32,172 nucleotides of DNA from Prorocentrum cordatum (Eukaryota > Sar > Dinophyceae > Prorocentrales > Prorocentraceae). The position numbers and the translations under genes are program-made. Location of the stretch: NCBI GenBank assembly GCA_963575745.1, contig CAUYUJ010003899.1:42501-74672 (forward strand), in the 5' to 3' direction. Below, piece by piece: positions 18,417 to 25,714 of the stretch (the stretch's first letter is position 1; each line of letters starts with the position of its first letter). Under the pieces are notes generated by a model. The model saw only the letters and a program-made list of their open reading frames with translations, made no database searches and was not told the origin of the DNA.

Positions 18417-18431
18417 TTACGCGGCATCTCA
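18417..18431 (-). promoter_or_regulatory. ORF1/ORF2 junction with two in-frame stops
   Basis: In the element's sense the junction reads TAT TGA GAT GCC GCG TAA TGG: ORF1 ends at TGA, and a second stop, TAA, follows four codons later in the same frame. An ATG overlaps each stop region but in other frames (AGATGCC at 18427-18425 and TAATGG at 18417-18415). ORF2 has no in-frame ATG before its catalytic domain, so its translation would need readthrough, reinitiation plus frameshift, or a non-AUG start. Confidence 0.6.
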
Positions 18432-19631
18432 ATAAGGTGCATGCACGACTGCCAGCCGCTGTCCACATTGATTGAAGAGAGGCAAAGCCGCCAAACGAGC
18501 AGCAGCCGCCCGAAGGCCCTCAAGGTCCTTGGGAACATGGTCCGCCAACTCGGATGGGTAAAGCGCCTCCAACGACTCCCGCAGCTCCTCTTCCTGGGCA
18601 TCTGCAATCACCTGGTCCAAAGACTTGGGCTTGGCGCCTCCTGCTGCTGCAGCGGCGGGCGCTCCGCCCCCTGCCTCGGCACTCGGCGTGCCAGGCGAGG
18701 GACCGCCTGCTTCGCCTTTCGGCGTGCGAGGAGCTTGGGGCGACAGTACAGCCTGTCCGTCTCGCTTCGACTCATCAGCCTCTTGCCTGACCCAGAGCTT
18801 ACACATACTGTCCGCAAGCACCTGCGCCAAGCCCTCCGCCTGCTCGGAGCCGAGACCCTGCGCCTCAAGCATCTTGCCCAAGGCACCAACGTCCATGGCC
18901 ATGCCCTTGCCCTTCTCTTCGAGTGATGCCGACTCAGGAGCCATTGGCGCCTGCTTCGTGAGCTCCTGCACCTGCGCGCTGAGCGACACCACCTCCTTCT
19001 CCTGCTCTGTGAGATTCTTCTCGGCCTGCTCCAGACTCTTCTGCATCTCGCCAAGTTGAAATTTCCTCTCAGCCACCAACTCTCTCGAAGCTTCCGCCCG
19101 CTTCTCCGCCGTCTTGAGCCGATTAGACATGGTCTGCAACTTCGCAAACATGGGGCGAGACTCCTGAAGCGTGCTGTGCAAACGCTCCTTCTCGACCCGT
19201 AACGACTCCACATATGCGCCCGCCTTCGACTCATTGCTGTACTTGGACACAAACGCCAGCTGCTCATCGATCTCCTTGGGCCTTCTGCGAATGTCAGCCT
19301 CATCATCCTTTTCGCCAGCGTCGACCTGCATGTGGCCCCCGAAGAGCCCACGTTTAGACTCAGCCTGAAGCTCCTTGATCTTCGCCTCCAGCTCGCGGAT
19401 CTTCGCCTGCCCTGCCGCCTCAGCAGACGGGTACTTCCACGGCGGCATCTTGGACTTGGCGCGGACTGAAGGCTCCGCGGGCTGAACGTTGCCCCCGAAC
19501 GTGACTCCTTTCGCCAAGCCGCACATCACACACTTCTTCGCATGCGCCATGTTCCACCACTGCTTACCCGTGCGATCATTCTTACAACTCTTGCAATACC
19601 ACCAGCACGCGGAGTCCTCGCGCGGCCCCAT
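18429..19631 (-). CDS. LINE ORF1 protein, zinc-ribbon and coiled-coil
   Basis: Start chosen at the first in-frame ATG (19631) downstream of the spliced leader, giving 400 residues; the frame is open farther upstream, but that lies before the RNA 5' end. The N-terminus has a Cys4 zinc ribbon, C13-x2-C16 and C34-x2-C37, inside WWYCKSCKNDRTGKQWWN and KKCVMCGLAKG. A basic Pro/Lys stretch and two strongly helical, heptad-like regions follow (about 75-110 and 150-235), then a Gly/Ala/Pro-rich linker and a helical C-terminus ending HAPY. This architecture suits a LINE ORF1 protein that multimerises through the coiled coil and binds element RNA, but no RRM or esterase domain is seen. It is directly followed by ORF2 in the same frame. 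Confidence 0.8.
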   Translation of the reverse strand: MGPREDSACWWYCKSCKNDRTGKQWWNMAHAKKCVMCGLAKGVTFGGNVQPAEPSVRAKSKMPPWKYPSAEAAGQAKIRELEAKIKELQAESKRGLFGGHMQVDAGEKDDEADIRRRPKEIDEQLAFVSKYSNESKAGAYVESLRVEKERLHSTLQESRPMFAKLQTMSNRLKTAEKRAEASRELVAERKFQLGEMQKSLEQAEKNLTEQEKEVVSLSAQVQELTKQAPMAPESASLEEKGKGMAMDVGALGKMLEAQGLGSEQAEGLAQVLADSMCKLWVRQEADESKRDGQAVLSPQAPRTPKGEAGGPSPGTPSAEAGGGAPAAAAAGGAKPKSLDQVIADAQEEELRESLEALYPSELADHVPKDLEGLRAAAARLAALPLFNQCGQRLAVVHAPY

Positions 19632-19795
19632 CGCAGCGACGTTGTGGGGCCACGAGAGCACCTGCTCACCTGCGGGGCCGCAGGAGGCAGCCGATCGGCT
19701 GGGGCGGACCAACCGTCGGAAAGAAAGCTTGTATCTTCTGGCCGCGGTGACAGCGGTATCCGTGCAAGCCTGGAGGCGGAAGGCCTCCCAAGCAT
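19526..19795 (-). other. Overlapping upstream ORF in the LINE leader
   Basis: An ATG lies only five bases after the spliced leader (19795) and opens an 89-codon frame that overlaps the ORF1 start in a different phase. Its product (MLGRPSASRLARIPLSPRPE at the start) has no recognisable feature. If scanning is used, it would reduce ORF1 initiation, or ORF1 may start at a non-AUG codon in its own open frame. Confidence 0.3.
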
Positions 19796-19800
19796 TTAGT

Positions 19801-19822
19801 CTTGAGCCAAAATGGCTACGGA
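19801..19822 (-). other. Dinoflagellate spliced-leader sequence embedded in genomic DNA
   Basis: The minus strand carries the complete 22-nt leader, T then CCGTAGCC...TTTTGGCTCAAG, matching the known dinoflagellate consensus (D followed by CCGTAGCCATTTTGGCTCAAG). It forms the extreme 5' end of the full-length LINE, and its first two bases overlap the target-site duplication. It is not an SL RNA gene: no GT donor, Sm site or SL intron follows; the LINE leader (ACTAAATGCTTGG) follows directly. It is therefore a reverse-transcribed copy of a trans-spliced mRNA end. Confidence 0.93.
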
Positions 19823-19837
19823 ACGGGACGACGAAGA
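19821..19837. repeat. Target-site duplication, 5' side of the full-length LINE
   Basis: GAACGGGACGACGAAGA, identical to 13086-13102. It abuts the spliced leader (overlapping its first two bases) and runs into a (GGA)n tract. Confidence 0.9.
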
Positions 19838-20204
19838 GGAGGAGGAGGAGGAGGAGGAGGAGCGAGCACAACGGCAGGAAGATCACGACGAGAACGAAGA
19901 GACTTTCAGCGCAGCGGCAACGGCACCTCTGGCACGCTCGGAACGAGAACCCTGGCAAGAACGCTGGCTGATCGAAGCGCGCCAGACGCGAACCGGCACG
20001 CACGGACTGGACTTCCCGCCAAGTTCGCTCCGAAATCCACCTGCTGTCGGACGCGAGCCCACTCTCGGAGTGAACTTCATGGGAAGACACTGTCAACGAA
20101 GCTCGCAAAGCGAAGCTCACCTGAAGAGACTGGTCACGCTTGGAGTGCACCTCTTGACGGCAGTGCTGGCAAAACGATTCGGGCGTTGGCAGAACTGGGT
20201 TTAG
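19838..20204 (+). other. Flank of the LINE insertion with an acidic open frame of doubtful coding status
   Basis: A GGA run (to about 19862) leads into an open frame on the plus strand that gives a poly-Glu stretch, then RAQRQEDHDENEETFSAAAT and later residues, ending at 20204. Its start codon in the present sequence lies inside the reversed spliced leader, so it cannot be the original start. The frame across the target duplication is the same on both sides of the insertion (ERDDE). This is suggestive but weak evidence that the LINE interrupted an acidic coding sequence. Confidence 0.2.
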
Positions 20205-20343
20205 TGGGACCTGGTTTGAACGGGGCCCCCCAAGCCCCGTTCAAGCCCCGTTCCACTAACTGGAACTGCCGTCACCCGAAAAAACACCAGCTACGTCAGA
20301 CCTGGCTTAGGGTTCTGGCCAGTTTAGGGCCTCTGGGGCCCTA
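20201..20343. repeat. Foldback sequence with three inverted repeats
   Basis: TTGAACGGGGC (20216-20226) and GCCCCGTTCAA (20234-20244) are an exact 11-bp pair with a 7-base loop. An outer pair, TTAGTGG and CCACTAA, flanks them, and CCCCGTTC is repeated. Downstream, TAGGGCC tctgg GGCCCTA (20325-20343) is another perfect hairpin, followed by a second CCACTAACC. The block lies immediately left of R1 copy 2. No function assigned. Confidence 0.65.
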
Positions 20344-20383
20344 CCACTAACCGGGTCCCCTTACCTGGGGTCCTGGCTATACT

Positions 20384-20558
20384 CGGGAGCGGCCAAGAGG
20401 GGGGTGTCCAAGAGAGGGGGGGGTGCAAATCATGACCGGCGGCACGTGCGCGGCCCAGCGGGGGAGCCAGGGACGTCATGAAACAAGAAGAGGCGCCATG
20501 AAATCTGGGGAGGTATCATGGCCCACGCCATGAGATCCACCCCCCCCTAGTCATCACC
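20384..20558 (+). repeat. Dispersed repeat family R1, copy 2
   Basis: Same orientation and about 90 percent identical to 51-220, including the TCATGGCccacGCCATGA palindrome (20516-20533). Differences are point changes and length changes in the G and C runs. Sequence left and right of the unit is unrelated to the flanks of copy 1. Confidence 0.8.
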
Positions 20559-21181
20559 ATTTTTTGGTCACCCCTGAGCCGCCCCGAAGGCACTTTCAGA
20601 GTCCCTGCGGCGCGCGCGACCGTGCGCGGCGCCTTTCGGTGCGTCCTTTGCGCGGCGCTCGCGTTGAACGCGCAGTTTTTGCGGCGCCGACCGTGTGGGC
20701 AGGGTGTCCCGCTGCAGGGGTCGTTCGGCCGTCCGCGCCAGGGCGCCCAACGCCGCAAAAGAAAATGCGCTGGACCCCCCCTCTTTGCCGCCCCCGATAT
20801 ACCCGAACGAGGCACAACCGGAGCGTGCCGGAACGGTCAGAGTGACCTTCCTGCCGGCGGCGCCGGCCGTGCGATAAAGTGCGCCGAGGGCGAGCCGGCA
20901 CGCTCGCGGTGCTCGAGCTCTCCGCAGCGGTGCTGGCAGCGCAGCGTTGGGCCCGGAGCGAGGCGGCATGCCGGGGGCGAGCGACTTCTGGCAGCAGCTC
21001 CGGCAACGCCGGGCGAGCACGAAGGTCGTGTCGGGCCGGGCGAAGGGGGGGGATAGCACAGACGAGACGAGACGAGACGAGCGCGCGATGTCGGTCCAGC
21101 GGGACCGGCCCTACGAGGGCAGCGCGGGGGGGCCGGGGCCCTCAGAAGACGTGTTGCGGGATAGCACAGGGGGGGGGTGAG
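20559..21181. other. GC-rich region without supported gene
   Basis: Long open frames exist on both strands because stops are rare at this GC, but none shows a domain. A GACGA run occurs at 21061-21080, and GGATAGCACA occurs twice (about 21051 and 21159). Nothing else was recognised. Confidence 0.3.
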
Positions 21182-21287
21182 AATCAGCTTGCGTGGCTGA
21201 TTTTCCCGGCGCCTCCTGGCGCCGGGAGGCGGCCGTGTATAGAGGAATGGGCCCCTCCGCGGGGCCCATTCCAACTGCCTGCGGCAG
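21182..21287. repeat. Cluster of four perfect hairpins
   Basis: Four consecutive perfect stem-loops lie within 106 bases. AATCAGC/GCTGATT (21182-21188, 21196-21202). CCCGGCGCC/GGCGCCGGG with a TCCT loop (21205-21213, 21218-21226). GGAATGGGCCCC/GGGGCCCATTCC with a 5-base loop (21244-21255, 21261-21272). CTGCC/GGCAG (21275-21279, 21283-21287). All arms pair without mismatch. Such clustering is unlikely by chance and suggests a structured RNA or a hairpin-type mobile sequence. Confidence 0.75.
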
Positions 21288-21404
21288 ATTATTTCGAAGC
21301 CCCCCCCTTTCCCAATCCCCCCCCTTTCGGCCGGGCCCGATCCCGGGGTGGCACCTCCAGGTGTGCCAAGCTGTGGAGCGACGAGCGAAGGAGCCCCAGG
21401 AGTA

Positions 21405-21567
21405 GAGGAAAGAGAACTATGCAAATATACCGATTCTGGCCAGGCCCATCCTGAGCCCAGGATCGGTGCATATGCCCTCCTACCTTGGCCAGGAAGGCAT
21501 ATGTACAGATCCTGGGTCAAGGATGGACGCTGTCAAGGTCGGTGCATGTGCATAGCTCTCCTGGCCC
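21405..21567. repeat. Long imperfect palindrome, arms of about 60-70 bp
   Basis: CCATCCTGAGCCCAGGATC...CATATGCC (21446-21476) pairs with 21496-21526 at 26 of 31 positions around a 19-base spacer. Pairing continues outward: CTATGCAAATATACCGA on the left faces TCGGTGCATGTGCATAG on the right, with scattered mismatches. The foldback could yield a long hairpin RNA. No gene is supported across it. Confidence 0.7.
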
Positions 21568-21979
21568 GAAGGAGGGAGGGAGGAGGAGCCGACGGAAGAT
21601 GGCGCAGGCTTCCTCTGCAGCGAGGGGCCCGGCCAACGCTCCCGGCCAAAAAGCCCACGAGTCCGGCCAACCCTCCGGGCGTATCCCCCTCTGGCCGACC
21701 CTGGTAGATAGCACCCGAGTGCACATACAGGAGATCGTGCCCCGCTGATCCTCGAGTCTCTCCCGCGTGTCCTCGCTTTTTGCTCCTCGCTCCTCTCGCC
21801 TGCCTCCTCCTGCTGGGGCCTCTGCGGGACCCTCGAGCTGTTCACGGCTGGGGTGGACACGCCGCCACCGTGCCCTCAGCGCGTCGTCCGAAAACTCATG
21901 CAACCCATGATGGTTGCAACATTCTTGCGAGCCCGGGCCCCTGGTTTTCCAACCGCTCTCGGGAACTCCTGCTGGGTGC
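21568..21979. other. Unassigned region
   Basis: GC-rich sequence with overlapping open frames on both strands and no recognisable product or repeat. Confidence 0.3.
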
Positions 21980-22029
21980 TCTTGGAAACTCCCCAGACCT
22001 TGGGAGCTCTTGGAAGCCCCCGGAAACCC

Positions 22030-22440
22030 TCAGGAATGTTTCAAGGATCACTTCAGATGGCCAAGAAGGGCCCCTGGGCGGTGCAAGACAGCGTAAAAAT
22101 GGCCAAGATTGCCCAAAGGGCCCACAAAATGCCCCAAGAGAGCCCCAAGACCACCCGTAAGAGGACCCAAAGAGGCACAAAACTTCCCTAGGTTCAAGAT
22201 ATTCGCGTCTCGGGCTTTCACAGCGTCCAAGACGGTAGGCCCCCAAGAGGCCCAAGTCAGGCCCCCAGAAGCCCCGAAGAGGCCCCGAGAGAAGCCCCCA
22301 AGAGTGCCCCAAGAGGCGTCCTCCTCCTTCTCCTCCTCTTCCTGCGCCTACTCCCTTTTCCTTCTTCTCCTCATCCTCCTCTTCTTCACGTGTTCACCGA
22401 AGGGGTTCAACGACAGCTGGGGGAACACAAGGTCCGATAG
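22030..22440 (+). repeat. Dispersed repeat family R2, copy 1
   Basis: Three-part structure shared with 31400-32125: degenerate short repeats of CCCAAGA-GGCC type, then a pyrimidine tract (22317-22388), then a conserved tail (22387-22440) beginning CACGTGTTC-CCGAAGGGG and ending GGTCCGATAG. The tail can form a hairpin between GTGTTC-CC and GGGGAACAC. The short-repeat part gives open frames rich in Pro, Lys, Gln and Arg, which I regard as non-coding. Confidence 0.65.
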
Positions 22441-22539
22441 CTTTAGCCAACTTGCCACACAGGCCCTTCCAGAAAGGCAGGGGGCGGCGGTGATTCGCCG
22501 TAGGCGTCTTCGACAACAGAGAGGGGACGGAGGAGGGGG

Positions 22540-22690
22540 GGAGGTGGGAGGATGGAAGAGCAGGTGGAAGAGGAGTACGTGGCAGGTGGGAGGATAGAGA
22601 GGGTGGGAGTATGGGTGGGGTGAGGGTGGAAGAGGATGGTGTGGGAGGCTGGAGGTGAGGGGTGGGGGCCAGGATGGAGGAGCAGCAGGA
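22540..22690 (+). repeat. Purine-rich degenerate repeat
   Basis: GTGGGAGGATGGAAGAG and GTGGGGTGAGGGTGG-type variants make up a G/A-rich, pyrimidine-poor stretch. Low complexity, no gene. Confidence 0.6.
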
Positions 22691-22851
22691 CGACCCTGGC
22701 GCCCCGCGAGCCTCCCCAAGGGTTCCACGTCGCCCCCCTGTCCAGCGTGGTAGCCGCCGTAGTCCACTGGCCCCGCGCGGGGGCACTGGGCGTCTCGGGT
22801 CGAGTCTACCCCTCCTGCCTCTCGGGTCGTCATCGTCGTGGTCGTCGTCAG

Positions 22852-22974
22852 CGTCCTCCTCCCTCCTCCCTCCTCGTCCTCCTCCCTCCTTTGACCCGCC
22901 AATTCGTCCTTTCTCCTCTCTCCTCCTCCTCCACCTTCATCCCTCGTCCTTCTCCTCCTCCCCCTCCTCCCCTA
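22852..22974 (+). repeat. TCC-rich pyrimidine tract
   Basis: Imperfect TCCTCC and CCCTCC repeats in two blocks separated by TTTGACCCGCCAATTCG. Confidence 0.85.
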
Positions 22975-23820
22975 GGCTACGCCCTGTCCGTCGCCATCGA
23001 GACTTTGGTTTCAAGCAAGGGCCGCATGTGGCCATGTTAAGACGCTGGAGGACAGGAAATGCCGATGGTCCTCGTCTCCGTGTGGCCTTTCCCAGTCTGG
23101 ACATCCGTCGACTAAGTTGTTCGAGTCGCTGGCCCCTGGAGATCCTATCTTGAGACCATCTTATCATTCTGACTCATCTTTGACGGTCAAGGGTGCCAGA
23201 ACCAACTGTCAAACGCCAAGACATACGAAAACCTCCAGCGCAAGTTCAGTCGCCAAGGTCCAGGCAAAATCTGGTCCAAATCGGTTCCCAAACCACTCTC
23301 GCTCTCTGAATCAATCCCGACCCCCGCTCCGAACTGCGTCCACCCGTGGTGACGAGCCCCTACGCGGAGGCCAAGCGAGAAGGACGCGGAGGCCTCGCCG
23401 TCCCAGTTCCGGGCGCTCAGTCCTGGAGGAGAGAAAGGTCACGGAGCCCCGGGCTGTCCCTCCCAATTACCAACTCTTCACACCGAGCCGCTCTTGACGG
23501 CCCCTCGGTCCAGCGAGGACCCTGAGAGCCCGAACGAGGAGAACACACTTCCAGAGTTTGGCCTCCAGGACCCGCCTCCTTCGCGTGCGGGGCCCGCAGC
23601 CACTCCCCCGACCAGTGCGCTCTGGCCAAAACTCCAGGGCGGATGCGGCCGGGGCGACGGGGAGCCTCCCGGAAGCCCAGGCATGCCAGAGGACGTCCCT
23701 CCACCCTTCAAGCCTGACCTCCCAGACCTCTGCTTCGGAGGCAACTACTGGGAGGTCTTCGTCGGAAGGATTAAGGAGGATGAAGCCCAACTGGGGGGCT
23801 GTTACGCCGGAGTCGGCCTC
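22975..23820. other. Unassigned region
   Basis: Moderate-GC sequence with open frames on both strands at 23467-23847. Neither strand shows a recognisable domain. Reading both strands as open is expected at this composition, so no gene is called. Confidence 0.3.
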
Positions 23821-23906
23821 GGATTAAGCGGGATTAAGCCGGACTGAGCGGGATTGAGCGGGATTGAGCCGGATTAGGCGATATTAAGCCACATTAAGCC
23901 GGATTT
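23821..23906 (+). repeat. Decamer tandem array
   Basis: Eight to nine consecutive 10-bp units of the form GGATTAAGCG / GGATTGAGCC, with substitutions but almost no indels, so the 10-base phase is kept throughout. Confidence 0.9.
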
Positions 23907-24044
23907 CGGACCAGGGCAAAATCAGAATTTGACCTCCCAGGAGTTGCATCCGAACTCTTCCCTCGCTGGAAACAAAAGAACCTGCGTAAATCAAGCAATG
24001 GCGAAGCGTCCTGGCTCGCCTATAGGCCCACCAACTAATGTTAT

Positions 24045-24165
24045 AAGTTTAAAGAACCGTTTGTGGTTTGCACGAAATGTTATTAAAACATGCCTGGCCG
24101 AGTCTGTCTTGTTTTAACACATCGGGTTCATGTTCTGAGAACGCTGTTTCTATTGTAAGAAACGG
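24045..24165 (+). mobile_element. MITE-like dispersed repeat R4, copy 2
   Basis: Matches the reverse complement of 1977-2110. Shared strings in order are GTGGTTTGCACGAAATGTTA, AACAT, TGGC, CTGTCTTG, CGGGTTCATGTTCT and GAGAAC. Substitutions are frequent, so this copy or both are old. AT-richer than its surroundings. Confidence 0.6.
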
Positions 24166-24452
24166 TCGGTCCCTGCTCAAGTAACGTTAGGTCGGGCATG
24201 TCCCCCTACAGCTGGATTTTGGACGACTGATAAAATACCCAAACAATTCCCCCAAATGGTCGAGATGGTAAAACAAATCGTCCCCAGACTGTGCTTCGAC
24301 TATTCTTGGATCTCCCTCCTGTAGAGGGACTCGCCCGACCTAAAAAAAAACTTGAACTGCTGGAGGTTCGCCCGGCTGTTCTGGATCGCCGCAGTGTGCG
24401 CGCGAGCACCAGCTTGTGAGGGGGGGGAGGTGCAGCCCCCCCTCCCCCGGCA

Positions 24453-24520
24453 CGAGGAGGAGGAGGAGAGGAGGAGGAGGAGGAGGAAGAGGAGGAGGAG
24501 GAAGAAGAGGAGGAGGAGGG
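24453..24520 (+). repeat. (GGA)n microsatellite
   Basis: About 68 bp of GGA/GAG repeat with AAG interruptions. Confidence 0.95.
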
Positions 24521-24645
24521 CCCCACTCCCCTGGCGCCCGGAGAGCGCGCCGGATGGCGGCGCCAGAGGCGCCGGCGGGAGGGGCCCAGCGGCGACCCGA
24601 GACGTCCGCCGGACCTCGGGCAGCTCGCGGCTTTTGTGCAGCTCG

Positions 24646-24783
24646 CTCTTCCTCGATTCGTTTGCTTCTAAGCAGCCCCCCCCTTGGATTCGTTTGCTTC
24701 TTCCTCGTTGGCTTCCTCGATTCGTTTGCTCCTCGTTTGCTTCTTCCTCGATTCGTTTGCTTCCTCGATTCGTTTCCTTCGTG
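24646..24783 (+). repeat. Tandem array of TTCCTCGATTCGTTTGC units
   Basis: Six to seven imperfect units containing GATTCGTTTGCTTC or a shortened form, with one C-run insertion near 24675. The minus-strand frame repeats NESRK and KQTNRG because of this array. Confidence 0.85.
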
Positions 24784-25456
24784 GAGGCTCGGCCGCCTTC
24801 TTCGAAGCACGAGCCCCGCGCACCACCCCCTCGGGGGCGCCGCCAATCTGGAGTACATCCAAACGGTCGCGAGGCCGCGGCCTTGATCCAAGACCACCTC
24901 TTGCTAGCGACACCGAGGCTCCCACAAATCCGACAGGCAAGCGCGATCGCCCGCCTCGCATCGCGGCTGAAGTAGTTCAACGAACGGCATCCAAGAATCC
25001 TTATCTTTGACAATTGGGGGATCCGCGCAGAAAGCTAATCCACCGACCCAAAACCTGCATCTATACCTATCCGACAATCCAGGACCCCTTCCCTGCTTTG
25101 GACGTCCGAAATGGCTGCGGAAACAGCGGGCACGATGCCCAAAACCGACAGCGGCCGCTGACGGGCAGTGGCGACTACCTGCCTCAAATGGAAAACGCCT
25201 GCGGCAGCACGGATAGCAAACCCTGTCCAACATGGACAAGAACTGCTGACAGGTTCGGGCTTTCACTGACCCAGGTCAATGCAGATCCCGGTCAGTCAGG
25301 CAGGCTCTGTAAGATCCTGAAACATCCTACAAGGATCCTGCGCGCCAGCCTGGGTCAATGCAATCCTGGCTTTGCAAGATCCTGCAAGATCCGGCGCTCT
25401 GGCGGACCACCGTTTGCATCGACCCCCGTCTCAAGGCTCCCGACAGTTTTCGTACC
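24784..25456. other. Unassigned region with weak coding-like stretch on minus strand
   Basis: A minus-strand frame (24904-25266) contains IVKDKDSWMPFVELLQPRCE, which reads like protein, but the rest lacks any domain. At 25300-25400 short direct repeats of AAGATCCTG/AGGATCCTG occur. No gene is called. Confidence 0.25.
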
Positions 25457-25562
25457 ACCTCCTCCTCCTCCTCCTGCTCCTCCTCTACCTCCTCCTCCTC
25501 CTGCTCCTCCTCCTCCTCTGCCTTCTCCTCCTCCTCCTCCTCCTCCTCCTCCTCCACCCCCT
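25457..25562 (+). repeat. (TCC)n microsatellite
   Basis: About 105 bp of TCC repeat with GCT and TAC interruptions. Confidence 0.95.
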
Positions 25563-25714
25563 CCCTGCATGCCGCCCTCCCCCCCGAGGGTTCGGCGCTG
25601 GGCGCTGGCCGCCACCGCTCGGACGCCGCGCCGGCTTCGCCGGCTTCGTCGGCATCGCGCACGGCGTCGAGCTGCGAGACCCGCATCGACCGCTGCGCTG
25701 CGGGCGCCGACGCT

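Larger units (their letters stand above)
13103..19820 (-). mobile_element. Full-length non-LTR retrotransposon with spliced-leader 5' end
   Basis: A 6718-bp insertion bounded by exact 17-bp duplications. In minus-strand order it has a spliced leader at the extreme 5' end, a 169-nt leader, ORF1 (zinc ribbon plus coiled coil), an APE-type endonuclease, a reverse transcriptase, a CCHC knuckle, RNase H, a Cys-rich tail, and a 178-nt 3' UTR with a hairpin and a 72-bp (CT)n run but no poly(A). The domain order is that of a two-ORF LINE with RNase H. The three coding blocks share one frame (coordinate 2 modulo 3), interrupted only at 18429-18431, 18417-18419 and 16983-16985. Catalytic residues of EN, RT and RNase H all look present, so the copy is young. 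Whether the internal TAA kills it, or is read through, is open. Confidence 0.9.

Noticed and set aside
19801-19822. Spliced-leader RNA gene
   Set aside because: No GT donor, Sm-binding site or SL intron follows the leader; LINE leader sequence follows directly.
19632-20150. Extending LINE ORF1 upstream to give 573 residues
   Set aside because: The extra frame runs through the spliced leader, the target duplication and flanking DNA, and begins at a non-ATG codon. It precedes the element's 5' end.
1-20558. Composite transposon bounded by the two R1 copies
   Set aside because: The full-length LINE between them has its own target duplication, and R1 shows no transposase or terminal structure.
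23467-23847. Overlapping open frames on both strands
   Set aside because: Both look moderately protein-like, neither has a domain or supported start, and the plus frame ends in the decamer array.
24904-25266. 120-residue minus-strand frame containing VKDKDSWMPFVELLQPR
   Set aside because: Only a short part looks coding. No homologue or continuation was recognised.
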